DNA from: Novosphingobium resinovorum
GTDB lineage: Bacteria; Pseudomonadota; Alphaproteobacteria; Sphingomonadales; Sphingomonadaceae
Length of the DNA stretch: 64,000 nt
Assembly: GCF_001742225.1 (NCBI RefSeq)
Contig: NZ_CP017075.1
Location: forward strand, 2,728,001 to 2,792,000
Direction: 5' to 3'
Positions 49,814-59,657 of the stretch are shown here, in pieces; positions within the stretch are counted from its first letter, which is position 1, and every line of letters begins with the position of its first letter. The notes under the pieces were generated by a model. It was not told the DNA's origin, did no database searches, and was given only the letters and a program-made list of their open reading frames with translations. A program made the position numbers and the translations under genes.

Positions 49814-52800
49814 TTACCAGTGCTCCCGAAGCTCTGCCGCACCCCGAGGATGGAGCGGAACTCGTCATAACTGCCGAACGTGTTGTACCCCAGTTCGCCG
49901 CCGATGCGGGTATTGGGCGTGATCTTGTAATAGAGCGACCCTTGCGCCGAAAGCGCGAAGCCGGTCTTGCTCAGGCTGTCGAAGTAGGAGCGCACGTCCG
50001 AATTCTCGGCCTTGAGCGCGTTGAGTTCGGCCTGCGCGGTATCGTCAGTCGGGTAGATCGCCGTCTGGTCTTCCTTGTAGCTCTGGAAGCCCGGGGTAAA
50101 CGAGGCGGCCACATCCCAGCGCGCGTCCTGCATGGTGTAGTTCACCGGGAAGCCGACCGAGATGAAGTTCTGCGGGCTGAAGTAGCCGCCGTTGCCGAAC
50201 GTGAAGTAGTTCTGGCTCTTGTCGTAGGCCTGATAGTTCACGTTGAGGCCCACGGTGACGCGTGAATTGCGGCCCTTGTAGGCTTCCAGATAGCCGCCGA
50301 CGTTGGCCTCGATACCATCGTTGTTCGCCACGTTCTCGCCGCGCAGGCGGTAGTAGCGTGCCTCGGCATAGACGCCCGAGCCGTTTTCGTCGTAGCTCAG
50401 ACCGAGGCCGCCCGCCGTGCGCATCACCTGCCCCCAGCGCTCACCGGTGACGGGGTCGCGAGTGCCCGCGTAGGAGACGATGGAGTCGGTGACCGGCTTC
50501 TGCTCGACGAAGGCGGTGGCGCGCACGTTCGGGCCCAGCTTGGGGGTGACGGCGGCGCGGCCTGCGAACTTGGTCTTGCCCATGCCGATTGGGGTAGTGC
50601 CGCCCTCGATCTGGACCCAGTCGTTCTCGTAGCCCGCCGACAGCGCGACGCCCGAACCGTTCTGGGTATCCGCATTGACCAGCGCGGACGGCTGCGCCGC
50701 AACGATGCCCTGCGCCTCCGGCGTGGCGTTGCGGCCGAAACGCGCAAGGCCCGAACCGGTCGGGCGGCCCGCGTCGATCACCACGGCCTCGGCCTTGGCG
50801 AAGACGCGGCCACCAGCGGCGCCGGTCGAGAACTTGGCCGAGCCCTTGATCTCGTCGAGCTTGGAGAGGCCGGTCTCGCCCGAGCGGCCGCGATAGCCGG
50901 TCTGGACGTCGACGCGCGGGCCGGTGTCCTGCGCCAGTTGATCGATCTGCGACTGGATCTGCGTCATCACCGGATCGCCTGCGTAGGCGACCGGGACTTG
51001 CGGGCCGTCATAGCCCGGCGCGCTGGCCGGGGCGGCCCATGCCGCTGCCGGAGCGGTGCTGCCGCTGGGCGAGGCGTAGCGATCCGGGGCGGAGTAGTTT
51101 GCCTGCGGCGCCGCGTAGGCCTGCGGCGCTTGTGCTCCGGCGAACCCGCCGAAGCCGCTCTGGCCCGTTCCAAGCCCGACCGGCGCGGCGCCGAAAGCGC
51201 TTGCCTGCTGGGGAGCCGCGTAGCCGAACCCGCTCTGCGGGGCCTGCTGCGGATAGGCGGCCGGAAGGCGCGTCCCGCCGCCGAGCGCGAAGGGGTTCAC
51301 CTGCTGCGGTGCTGCCTGCATCTGGTTCCGGAACGGGTTCGCGCCGCCTGCGGTGCTCATGCCTGCGAAGGGGTTGCCGCCCATCGCCACGCCGCCGCTC
51401 TGGCGCGCGTAGAGGGCACGGGCGTCCTTGAGCAGCGCCACCGCCGCACGGTCGTTGCCGCGTGCGCGCTCGACGTTGGCGAGGCCCATGCGGACCTGAT
51501 AGTCCTGCCCGTAGAGCCGCAGCACCTGCTTCTGGGCCTGTTCCGACAAGTCGCGGTCACCCGCACCCTGTGCGGTGTCGGCAAGGCCGAGCAGCGCGTC
51601 CTTGTCGTTGGGCTTGCGCGCCAGCACCAGCTGGTAGGTCTGCGCCGCCTTCGCAGGCATCCCGCCGGTCTGGTAGAGTCGGGCAAGGCCGGACATAATC
51701 TCGGTATTGTCCGGCGCGGCGGCATAGGCCTGCTGGAGAATGTCGAAGCTCTCGGCATAGCGGCCGCCCATGCGGGCCTCGTCGGCCTGCCCGACCATCA
51801 TGCCCGCACTGATGCGAGCATAGGCCTTCTGTCCTTCGGCGCTGGAACCTGCCAGTTGCGAGGCGCGCTGGAGCGCCTGCTGGGCAAGGTCGCTGCGGCC
51901 AGTGCGGGTGAGGACGCCGATCAGGCCCTCGTAATCGGCGATGTTGTCGATGCGGCCGGTCGCGGCGTTGGCGGCGACTTCGGCCGCACCCTGCGTGTCG
52001 CCGAGGTCGAACAGCGCGTTGGCGACGGCGGCCTGCTTGCCCGCGGGGATCGAGGCCATCGCGCCGAGCTGGCGCAAACCGCCCACTGCCTGCGCGCCCT
52101 GCCCGCTGGCGGCCATGGCCTTGGCGCGGGCGATGGCGGCGTCGGTCTTCACGCTGAGCGCAAGATTGCGCATCGGCGCGGTGCGCTGCGTTTCGGGGAT
52201 CATGGTGATGAGGCGGTCGGCCTCGCTCGCCCGGCCGAGGTCGTTGTTGAGCAGCGCGGCGGCATAGAGCGAGTCGGCATTGCCGCTGGTCGCCAGTGAA
52301 CGGATCAGCGATTCCGCTTCGGGCACGCGGCCGCGCTCGATCTGGAACTGGGCGAATTCGTAGCGAATCCACGGATCGCTGGGGTCGATGACGAGGCCCT
52401 GCTGGAATTCGCGCACGGCGCCGAAGTCGTCACCGCGCTCGGCGGCGGCGAGCGCCCGCCCGCGCGCGGCGCGCAGCTGCAGGCGCTTGTCGTCGGCAGC
52501 CGTACCGCCCTGCGCGGCCTGACGATAGAGGTCGGCAGCGTCGGCATAGCGACTCTGGCGCTCGTATACGTCGGCCAGCAGTTCGAGCGCCGGGCCGGGT
52601 TCCTTGTAGCCTGAGCGCGCCAGCTGCTCGGCACGGCTCTGCGCTTCGGCGAGGCGGTTCTGGGCGATCAGGCCCTTGGTTTCGTCCACCCCCGCGAAGA
52701 AGCGCGCAGCGGACAGGCCCTCGGCCCACTGGCTTGCCTTGCCATTCGCCGAAGCCTGTTCGAGCAGGCTGGCCGCTTCGGCGAACTGCCCCTCGCGCAG

Positions 52801-53334
52801 CCGCACGAGACCGAGACCGCCGAGCGCATCGGGATCGCGGCGGTTGACGCCAAGCGCCCGCTGGAACTGCGAGGCCGCCGAACCGAGATTGCCGTCATTC
52901 AGCGCATCGAAGCCTGAGACACGGGCACGCCCCGCGCGGTCGGCGGCCGAGACGGGAGCGGGCGTCGGGGTCGGCGCAGGCGTCGGCTTGGGCGCAGCGG
53001 CGCGCGCAGGAGCCGGGGCGGCCTTGGGCGCGGGTGCAGGCTTCGCCGCAGCGGGTTTGGCCACAGGTTTCGGCGCGGGCTTGGGAGCGGCCGGCTTGGG
53101 CGCCTGTGCTGGAGCCTTGAGCGCCGGGTTGTTCGGATCGAGCGCGCGGGCGCGCTTCATCGCCTGCTGGGCGAGATCCTCACGCCCCTTCGAGCGCCAG
53201 TACTGGGCCTGCTTCACCAGCGCCTCGACGCCCGCGCTCTGCGCCTCGGCCACCGCGGGCAGCGCCCCAAGAGTCAAAGGCGCGGTCGAGAGCAGCAGGG
53301 CGACACCGAACTTGGAGGTACGCGAAATCGTCAT
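49810..53334 (-). CDS. bcsC: Cellulose export protein BcsC (TPR plus outer membrane porin)
   Basis: A 1174-residue protein. Signal peptide (about 1-30), an Ala/Pro/Lys-rich linker (residues about 75-125), about 17 TPR-type repeats to residue 660, a second Gln/Pro/Ala-rich linker and a C-terminal porin domain (from about residue 820, TGPRVDVQTGYRGRSGE) with the BCSC_C signature strands (TTPIGMGKTKFAGRAAV; RWGQVMRTAGGLGLSYDENG). It carries cellulose through the periplasm and outer membrane. The stop and start overlap their neighbours by 4 bp. Confidence 0.96.
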   Translation of the reverse strand: MTISRTSKFGVALLLSTAPLTLGALPAVAEAQSAGVEALVKQAQYWRSKGREDLAQQAMKRARALDPNNPALKAPAQAPKPAAPKPAPKPVAKPAAAKPAPAPKAAPAPARAAAPKPTPAPTPTPAPVSAADRAGRARVSGFDALNDGNLGSAASQFQRALGVNRRDPDALGGLGLVRLREGQFAEAASLLEQASANGKASQWAEGLSAARFFAGVDETKGLIAQNRLAEAQSRAEQLARSGYKEPGPALELLADVYERQSRYADAADLYRQAAQGGTAADDKRLQLRAARGRALAAAERGDDFGAVREFQQGLVIDPSDPWIRYEFAQFQIERGRVPEAESLIRSLATSGNADSLYAAALLNNDLGRASEADRLITMIPETQRTAPMRNLALSVKTDAAIARAKAMAASGQGAQAVGGLRQLGAMASIPAGKQAAVANALFDLGDTQGAAEVAANAATGRIDNIADYEGLIGVLTRTGRSDLAQQALQRASQLAGSSAEGQKAYARISAGMMVGQADEARMGGRYAESFDILQQAYAAAPDNTEIMSGLARLYQTGGMPAKAAQTYQLVLARKPNDKDALLGLADTAQGAGDRDLSEQAQKQVLRLYGQDYQVRMGLANVERARGNDRAAVALLKDARALYARQSGGVAMGGNPFAGMSTAGGANPFRNQMQAAPQQVNPFALGGGTRLPAAYPQQAPQSGFGYAAPQQASAFGAAPVGLGTGQSGFGGFAGAQAPQAYAAPQANYSAPDRYASPSGSTAPAAAWAAPASAPGYDGPQVPVAYAGDPVMTQIQSQIDQLAQDTGPRVDVQTGYRGRSGETGLSKLDEIKGSAKFSTGAAGGRVFAKAEAVVIDAGRPTGSGLARFGRNATPEAQGIVAAQPSALVNADTQNGSGVALSAGYENDWVQIEGGTTPIGMGKTKFAGRAAVTPKLGPNVRATAFVEQKPVTDSIVSYAGTRDPVTGERWGQVMRTAGGLGLSYDENGSGVYAEARYYRLRGENVANNDGIEANVGGYLEAYKGRNSRVTVGLNVNYQAYDKSQNYFTFGNGGYFSPQNFISVGFPVNYTMQDARWDVAASFTPGFQSYKEDQTAIYPTDDTAQAELNALKAENSDVRSYFDSLSKTGFALSAQGSLYYKITPNTRIGGELGYNTFGSYDEFRSILGVRQSFGSTGK

Positions 53335-56300
53335 GCGTGATCGTCCTGGCGCGCGAGGCGCTTCTGGGCCTGTCGGCGGAAGAAGATGTAGGCAGGTCCG
53401 GCAAGGGCCAGCGCCAGCAGCAGCGTGAACACACCCAGCATCATCGGGCGCTGGCTGACATAGTAGGCAAGCTTCATCCAGATCGGCAGCGAGCCGACCC
53501 AGTAGCGGTTCGAGAGCGCAAAGCTGGTCATGCCGTCGCCGCGCGTAACGGCAAGGTCGCCCTGGATCGCAGCGTTGATCTTCACGTCGGCCATGCCGTC
53601 CACCAGTGCGGGCAGCGCGGCGCCATCGTCCGACAGCAGCGCGACGACCGTGCGGTCCGAGGCATAGGGCGACTGGAAGCTGACGATGCCGGAGAACCCT
53701 TGCGCGTTGTAGACCACCGGCGCGGCGGCCATCGGGTCGTTCTCCTGCGAACCGCCGAACAGCGCCGTCACGTACTGCAACGGGGAGCGTTCGGACACGC
53801 GCAGGCGGCCGTTCTCGTAGCGGACGGGCGCTTCGGCGAACATGTCCGCCTCGGCCAGAGCGGTGCCGCCGATGACCAGCACGTCCTGGCTGGCGAGTGC
53901 ATCACCGTCGATCGAGGAGGTCACCGTCACCGCCGTCACCGGAACGCCCGTCGAATCGCCGAAGCGGCCCATCAAGGTCAGGAACGCCTGCACCGAGGCC
54001 ATCGACGGGTTCGGCGCGACGACCACGGTGGTCTGCGCCAGGTCGGGGCTGGCGGTGAAGGGGAAGCCGGCGCCCGCGAACGTCGCGAGGTCAGGCATCA
54101 TGATCGCGTGATAGGCGCTGGTGAGGTCGATGGTGCTCTTCGGGTCGACCGAGACGCGCACGTTGTCCGGCAGGGTGCCGGTGCACTTCTTCTTGTCGGC
54201 GATGAGCAGGTTGTAGTCGTAAGTCAGCTCGTTCTGGCCGAACAGGTTGTAGCGCGGCAGCGTGACGGTGGCGTTGGAATCCGCGCTCTTGGCGCCGGCC
54301 GGGCCGAACAGCTGGCTCCACCAGGCGGCGCCGAGCGGCAGCGTCTTGAGGTACTGGCCGTTGATCGAGACGTCGAGGCGCGAGGCACGCTTGTCCAGCC
54401 ACTGCGCAACCGGATAGCGGTAGCCGAGGTTCAGCTTGCCGCCTTCGCGCGGCCAGAAGAACAGGTCGGGCGCGACGCGGAAGCGGGTGGTCAGCGGGCC
54501 GGGCGGGATGCCCATGCCCTGCAGCGCGTAAGGCTCCATGATCGAGCCAAGCTCGACCGGTTTGTCGGTGGTCAGCCAGCGTACCGCGCCGTAGCGTGGC
54601 CATGCCGGGATGCGCACGCCGTCGAAGCTCATGCGCTGGCCGCCGAACACGCCGCGACCGAGCGCGACGGCAGCGGCGGCGAGGCGCAGGTCCTCGTCGT
54701 TGCGGCCCATGATGACCAGCAGCGTGCCGTTGGGATCGTTGGGATTGCGTAACGCGGCAGCGACGGGGCCACCGGCGGGCGCGATGTCGAGGCCGGGGAT
54801 GCCCTGCGTGCCCTTGAGGAACACGATGGCATTGCCGCGCGGGATCGAGCCGACGACCGGCTGGAAGCTGAAACCGCGATAGCTGGCCAGCGAGCCGAGC
54901 CAGCTGGCGGTCGCGGCAGCGGCCTGCAGTTCACCGGCGCGCGGCTGCGTGGCGAAGACGAAGGGCATGCGCAGCGGCACGTTCTGGCCCTTGTCGAAGA
55001 ACGGCAGCGGCAGGCGCGACAGATCCGGGCCGAAGGTCAGCGGCTGGTAGCTGAAATCGAACCACGAACGGGTGTTCGAGATGTTGGCCCACAGCGAGGA
55101 ATGGAACGGGTCCTCGCAATCGCGCGCATAGTGGCCGATGAGACGCAGGTTGAGCTGGTTGTCACCCGGCAGCAGCAGCGCAGGGTTTACCGGGACCTCC
55201 AGCACCTGCCCGGCGGCATTGGCGCGGGTCAGCGGCACCGTCTGCGCGACTTCGCCGTTGACGATGACCACCAGCTGGCTGAGGTCATCGAGCATCGAGG
55301 GCGACCAGGCCATCTGCAGGCGCAGCACGGCGCCGGTGGCGATGCGGTCCTGCCGCATGCCGAAGGGGATGCCCATTTCGCCCTGCGTTCCGCGCAGGCG
55401 GATCGGCTGGGAGACGCGCAGGTCCTTGAGGGTCAGGCGCTCGCTCATGCCGCTGGTGTTGGCAACGCCCGGATTGGCGGCGGAAGCTGCGGTTTCGGGC
55501 GCCTTGGCGGTCGGCTGGGCGTGGACTTCGGAAGTGCCGAACAGCAGCCCGGCAGCCCCCAGGGCGACGGCACCGGCCAGCATCGCCGCCTTGGCGAGCG
55601 GCAGGCCGCCCTTGCCCTTGGCGCTCTTGGGGTCGTTCTTCTCGGCTTCCTTCGCCGCCTTGGCCATCGCTGCGCGCTTGGCGGCGTTGGCGGCCTTCAT
55701 TTGGCGGCGTTCGGCGAAATTCAGACGCAGCATGCGCTTCAACGTTACCATATCCACCCTGAGAATGTCGCCGAACGAACGGGCCGTGCCGACCATGGCC
55801 GGCGGTCCCCACGGCTGCCACGCATCGGCGCGGCCCATCACCGCGCGCACCAGATGGCGGCCGGCGAGAATGTCGAGCTTTTCGAAGCGCACGTAGGAAT
55901 TGCGCTGGTTCGTACGCATCGTCGTGACCGGGATCGAGAGCACCTCGTCGCCCATGGCCATGGTGATGTGGCTGACGGTGCGATCCTTGGTCGGCAGCTC
56001 TTCCGGCAGACACAGCGCCGCGCCGCCCATCGAGATGTCGATGGTTTCGGCCGGGACGGTATGGCCCGAGGCGAGGTAGGCGGTGACCGGCAACTGCACC
56101 GGGATGCGGATGTCCACGCGCTCCTGCCGGGTCTCGCGCGCCACCGAGACGGCAGCGAGCAGGATCGCGAGGGAGAACAGCGCCCAGGCCACGTTCAGCA
56201 CCAGCGTATCGGTCTGGATGTTGAACATGTACGGGAAGAACGCCCATTTCACGACCGCCATGGTGATCCCCAGGATCACGAAGCCGATGCAGATGAGGTG

Positions 56301-57809
56301 CGGCTTGACGATCGCCCAGTCGAAGTACGTCTGGTCGAGCAGCGAGCCCTTGTCGGTCACGTTGAACTTGCCCTTGCGCGGCTGGAACCACGTCATGACC
56401 GTGGGCTTGACGAGGTGGAAGGCCAGGATCGTCTCGTAGACTTCGCCCCAGTACGGACGGCGCCAGCCGCCCTGCGTCTTTTCGTTGGCGACCGACGAGC
56501 AGAACAGGTGCGGCAGCGCATAGGCGAAGATCAGCCCGGCGGACGCCTGGATGATGTTCTGGCCGAAGATCAGGTAGGCGAGCGGGCTGGTCAGGAACAC
56601 GATGCGCGGCACCGGATACTGGAAGTGCATCATCGCGTTGAGGTAGCAGAGGCGCTGCTGCCAGGTGAGGCCGCGGCCGAGCAGCGGATTGTCGATGCGC
56701 AGGATCTGCGTCATGCCGCGCGCCCAGCGGATGCGCTGGCCGACGTGGAGCACGAGGCGCTCTGTCGCGAGACCCGCGGACAGGCGCGCCGAGATATACG
56801 CGGTGTTCCAGCCGGTGCGCTGCAGCTTGAGCGCGGTGTGCGCGTCCTCGGTTACGGTCTCGCCCGCGAAGCCGTTGGTCTCCATCAGCGCCTCGCGGCG
56901 GATGATCGCGCACGAACCGCAGAAGAAGGTGGCGTTCCACAGGTCGTTGCCGCCCTGCACCGGGCCGTAGAACAAGTCGCCCTCGCCCGGCATGTCGCCC
57001 ATCGTCTGCGCCAGGTTGCGCTGGACCGGATCGGGCGAATACATGTGGTGCGGGGTCTGGATCAGCGCCAGGCGCGGGTCCTGCTGGAACCAGCCCACGG
57101 TCAGCTGCAGGAAGGCGCGGGTCGGCACGTGGTCGCAGTCGAAGATCGCGATCAGTTCGCCGTCGGTCTTCTTCATCGCCGCGTTCAGATTGCCCGCCTT
57201 GGCGTGCAGGTTGTTGTCGCGGGTGATGTAGCCGCAGCCCGCTTCCTTGGCGAAGGCGCGGAATTCGGGACGCTTGCCGTCGTCGAGGATGAAGACGCGG
57301 TAGCGGTCGACCGGATAGTCGAGGTCCATCGCCGCGAAGACCGTGTTGCGCACGATCTCCAGGCTCTCGTTATAAGTCGGGATGTAGATGTCGACGGTCG
57401 GCCAGGTGTCGGGCTCGCCCTCGGGTTCGATCACCGGGCGGTCGAGCGGCCAGGTAGTCTGCAGGAAGCCCAGCAGCAGGATGACCCAGGCATACAGCTC
57501 GGCGAGGTAGAGCACGCCGCCGAACAGGAATTCGAGCGGGGTGTTGAACGCGATCGTCTGCGTCGTGCGCCAGAACAGGTAGCGGGTCGAGACCAGCACC
57601 GCCAGAATGCCGAGCGCGACCGCGCCCATGCGGCCCTTGATCCGGCGCATGACGAGCGCGCCCGCCATCGTGACACCGGCGCAGACCCACTGCGCAGTGC
57701 CGTCCAGCGGCACGCCGATAACGACTGCGGCGATCCCGATGATCACGGCAACGGAGGCATAGCGGGCGAGCCGGTTATCCAGCACGCGGGCGGCCAGTTT
57801 CTCGATCAT
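53331..57809 (-). CDS. bcsAB: Cellulose synthase BcsA-BcsB fusion
   Basis: A 1492-residue fusion. The BcsA part has membrane helices, then the GT2 catalytic motifs: PTYNESLEIV, ILDDGKRPEF, IFDCDHVPTRAF, VTEDAHTAL and QRIRWARGM (Q-x-x-R-W). The PilZ domain near residues 553-610 (RQERVDIRIPVQLPV, DISMGG) binds c-di-GMP. At about residue 735-760 a lone membrane-like segment (AAMLAGAVALGAAGLLFG) links to BcsB (ERLTLKDLRVSQPIRLRG and its carbohydrate-binding/flavodoxin-like repeats), ending in a C-terminal anchor. The fused form is known from Komagataeibacter AcsAB. The ATG 57809 overlaps the bcsQ stop. Confidence 0.97.
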   Translation of the reverse strand: MIEKLAARVLDNRLARYASVAVIIGIAAVVIGVPLDGTAQWVCAGVTMAGALVMRRIKGRMGAVALGILAVLVSTRYLFWRTTQTIAFNTPLEFLFGGVLYLAELYAWVILLLGFLQTTWPLDRPVIEPEGEPDTWPTVDIYIPTYNESLEIVRNTVFAAMDLDYPVDRYRVFILDDGKRPEFRAFAKEAGCGYITRDNNLHAKAGNLNAAMKKTDGELIAIFDCDHVPTRAFLQLTVGWFQQDPRLALIQTPHHMYSPDPVQRNLAQTMGDMPGEGDLFYGPVQGGNDLWNATFFCGSCAIIRREALMETNGFAGETVTEDAHTALKLQRTGWNTAYISARLSAGLATERLVLHVGQRIRWARGMTQILRIDNPLLGRGLTWQQRLCYLNAMMHFQYPVPRIVFLTSPLAYLIFGQNIIQASAGLIFAYALPHLFCSSVANEKTQGGWRRPYWGEVYETILAFHLVKPTVMTWFQPRKGKFNVTDKGSLLDQTYFDWAIVKPHLICIGFVILGITMAVVKWAFFPYMFNIQTDTLVLNVAWALFSLAILLAAVSVARETRQERVDIRIPVQLPVTAYLASGHTVPAETIDISMGGAALCLPEELPTKDRTVSHITMAMGDEVLSIPVTTMRTNQRNSYVRFEKLDILAGRHLVRAVMGRADAWQPWGPPAMVGTARSFGDILRVDMVTLKRMLRLNFAERRQMKAANAAKRAAMAKAAKEAEKNDPKSAKGKGGLPLAKAAMLAGAVALGAAGLLFGTSEVHAQPTAKAPETAASAANPGVANTSGMSERLTLKDLRVSQPIRLRGTQGEMGIPFGMRQDRIATGAVLRLQMAWSPSMLDDLSQLVVIVNGEVAQTVPLTRANAAGQVLEVPVNPALLLPGDNQLNLRLIGHYARDCEDPFHSSLWANISNTRSWFDFSYQPLTFGPDLSRLPLPFFDKGQNVPLRMPFVFATQPRAGELQAAAATASWLGSLASYRGFSFQPVVGSIPRGNAIVFLKGTQGIPGLDIAPAGGPVAAALRNPNDPNGTLLVIMGRNDEDLRLAAAAVALGRGVFGGQRMSFDGVRIPAWPRYGAVRWLTTDKPVELGSIMEPYALQGMGIPPGPLTTRFRVAPDLFFWPREGGKLNLGYRYPVAQWLDKRASRLDVSINGQYLKTLPLGAAWWSQLFGPAGAKSADSNATVTLPRYNLFGQNELTYDYNLLIADKKKCTGTLPDNVRVSVDPKSTIDLTSAYHAIMMPDLATFAGAGFPFTASPDLAQTTVVVAPNPSMASVQAFLTLMGRFGDSTGVPVTAVTVTSSIDGDALASQDVLVIGGTALAEADMFAEAPVRYENGRLRVSERSPLQYVTALFGGSQENDPMAAAPVVYNAQGFSGIVSFQSPYASDRTVVALLSDDGAALPALVDGMADVKINAAIQGDLAVTRGDGMTSFALSNRYWVGSLPIWMKLAYYVSQRPMMLGVFTLLLALALAGPAYIFFRRQAQKRLARQDDHA

Positions 57810-58576
57810 GCGGCGCGGCTCGGAGATGACGAGGAATGGGACGAAGCGGCGGGATTGGAACCCCGCGCCACCCACGGGCGGCCGGGCGTCTCAAGCGCCG
57901 GAACCAGCGCGGCGCCGATCATCTTCACGTCGGCGAGTGCCGCGCTGGAGGGCGCATACTTGCCGAGCGGCTGAAGCATCGCGATCGCCTCGGGCACCGA
58001 TTCGTCGAGGCGCACGCGGCCGAGCAGGCGCGCGCCCACCAGTTCGCGGATGAACGCCGAGGAATGGCGCGAAAGGCGGCGCGTCTCGTCCAAAGCGTTG
58101 ATCACGAAGCTGGTCGAAGCGATGTTCTCGGGGCTCGCCTCGTCCAGCACCTGCGGCATCAGCGCAAGGGTATCGGGCGCGGCGTTGATCACGCAGACGT
58201 TGGCGCTGGCGTGCGGCACGACGCGGCGCGCGAAAGCGAACTCGCTGGCGGGCACGTCGATGACCATCACCTTGTCCTGCCCGGTTTCGAGGAAGCCGAG
58301 GTCGCGCAGGGCGGGGACAAAGTCGTTGTCCTCGGGCGCGGTGGTCAGGCTGCGCAGGTCGATACCTGCGGCGAGCACGGCGTCCTCTGCCGGCGCGAAC
58401 AGCGAGGGCAGCGACATCGCGGGCTGGAGGCCGAAGTGCAGCGGCATGGTGTCACGCTGGGTGGTCGTCAGCACGGTGACGTCGGCGCCCGCTTCGGACA
58501 GCGCCATCGCGATATGCGCGGCGATGAAGGTGGTTCCGGCACCGCCCTTGAGGCCGTGGGTTACGATGACGGGCAT
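57806..58576 (-). CDS. bcsQ: Cellulose biosynthesis MinD-like protein BcsQ
   Basis: A 256-residue P-loop NTPase of the BcsQ (YhjQ) type, which places or assembles the cellulose machine. The Walker A is HGLKGGAGTTFIAA: the Lys normally before the last Thr in MinD/ParA is replaced, as in other BcsQ. KVMVIDVPASEFAFARRVV is Walker B, and SFVINALDETRRLS the switch. Start 58576 overlaps the stop of the upstream gene by one base. Confidence 0.9.
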   Translation of the reverse strand: MPVIVTHGLKGGAGTTFIAAHIAMALSEAGADVTVLTTTQRDTMPLHFGLQPAMSLPSLFAPAEDAVLAAGIDLRSLTTAPEDNDFVPALRDLGFLETGQDKVMVIDVPASEFAFARRVVPHASANVCVINAAPDTLALMPQVLDEASPENIASTSFVINALDETRRLSRHSSAFIRELVGARLLGRVRLDESVPEAIAMLQPLGKYAPSSAALADVKMIGAALVPALETPGRPWVARGSNPAASSHSSSSPSRAA

Positions 58577-58932
58577 CAGATCTTCCCCTGCGAGCCGAGA
58601 TCGGACAAGTGGCGGAGCATGGCGCGTACGTCCTGCTGCTGCGCACCCCCGCGCCGATCGGCGGGGATGCTCGCGGCGGGGCCGTTGCCATAGCGGCTGA
58701 ACAGGGAACTCAGACTTTCGCCGGAATAAGTCTCGACCACTTCGGCGGGAGCGGGTTCGGGCTTTGCCGCCACCGTCGCCTCGGACTGATCGATCGCCTG
58801 CAGGCGCGGATCGCGCAGCAGTGCTTCGAGGATCGGCCACAGTTCCAGTTCGCTGAAACGATCTTCGAATTCCTTGTAGGCGAAGTCGTTCTTGCCAAGC
58901 CGGTCGAGCAGATTTCTGGCATCGATGCGCAT
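58576..58932 (-). CDS. Small first gene of the cellulose operon (BcsR/BcsP-like)
   Basis: A 118-residue protein: MRIDARNLLDRLGKNDFAYKEF then ELWPILEALLRDPRLQ, an acidic linker, and SLSSLFSRYGNGP with a Gly/Gln-rich end. The N-terminal D-x-x-x-L-x-x-x-L-x-x-x-x-F-x-Y pattern resembles BcsR; the middle is reminiscent of BcsP. Both accompany BcsQ in other operons. AGGGG lies 5 nt before ATG 58932; an upstream GTG at 58965 is less likely. Confidence 0.65.
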   Translation of the reverse strand: MRIDARNLLDRLGKNDFAYKEFEDRFSELELWPILEALLRDPRLQAIDQSEATVAAKPEPAPAEVVETYSGESLSSLFSRYGNGPAASIPADRRGGAQQQDVRAMLRHLSDLGSQGKI

Positions 58933-59267
58933 AAGAACCCCTGTATGAACACGTAAATTCTGCACAAAGAATGGTTAAGAAACCGTATGTCGCAGCTAAC
59001 GGATCATCGATTCCCCCCCCGGTAAGGAGGGGAAAGGTGCCATTCCGGCAACAGTGTTGCGCAAAACAGGCAAAACAGGGGCTCAGTCGTGCAATCCTTT
59101 GCAAATTAACCATGTCTTATAGCCGCTGAATTCCCCGCGCCAACACATGATTCGGGGAAAGTACGCATTGCTCTGAAGGGCACAGCCGCAAGGATTCCAG
59201 GACTATAGCAATAGCCTCATGGCCGGGCCGCTGCTCCGGTTAACTATCGTGGAAGGATCACGCGACA
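58933..59267. other. Divergent promoter region between the cellulose operon and the PilZ gene
   Basis: 335 bp with no convincing gene. It holds the inverted repeat TTCCCCG (59131-59137) / CGGGGAA (59153-59159) with a 15-bp spacer, upstream of the PilZ gene, and a GGAAGGA ribosome site before its ATG. I see no Fnr-type box. Confidence 0.5.
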
Positions 59268-59657
59268 ATGCCGGAGCCAAGTCTCCCGACCGATGCCCCG
59301 GCACCCGCGATCATGGGTGTTGAGGCCGTGCCCATTCCCGAATCGCTCGACGGTGACCGCCGCCACGCCCGCGAGCGGGTTGAAATGCTCGCTCGTTTCC
59401 GCCGCGACCTTGCCAGCCATACCGTCGTCCTCAAGGACCTGACCCCGCTCGGCGCGCGAATCGAGAGCGTCGGGCCGCTGGAAATGGACGAGGTCATCGC
59501 CCTCACCCTGCCCGAATGCCGGCCGATGATCGCCTTCGTCGCCTGGACGAACGGCAATGGCGCCGGGCTGGAATTCGTCCACCCACTGCCCGACGACCTT
59601 TTCGCCGAACTGGTCTCGCAATACGGTCTCACCAGCGAAGACCCCGCGCGGGCCTGA
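59268..59657 (+). CDS. PilZ-domain protein next to the cellulose operon
   Basis: A 129-residue PilZ protein. RRHARERVEMLARFRRDL gives the R-rich start, VVLKDLTPLGARIE the D-x-(S/T)-x-x-G motif, AFVAWTNGNGAGLEF the later strands. c-di-GMP binding is expected from the family, although the RxxxR spacing is altered. Divergent from the bcs operon, it could be a c-di-GMP receptor acting on cellulose or motility. Its stop directly abuts that of the convergent carboxypeptidase gene. Confidence 0.85.
   Translation: MPEPSLPTDAPAPAIMGVEAVPIPESLDGDRRHARERVEMLARFRRDLASHTVVLKDLTPLGARIESVGPLEMDEVIALTLPECRPMIAFVAWTNGNGAGLEFVHPLPDDLFAELVSQYGLTSEDPARA

Noticed and set aside
57806..58576. BcsQ as a defective ATPase because of the altered Walker A
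   Set aside because: KGG-x-GTT instead of KGG-x-GKT is what I recall as normal for BcsQ proteins, so it is not a lesion.
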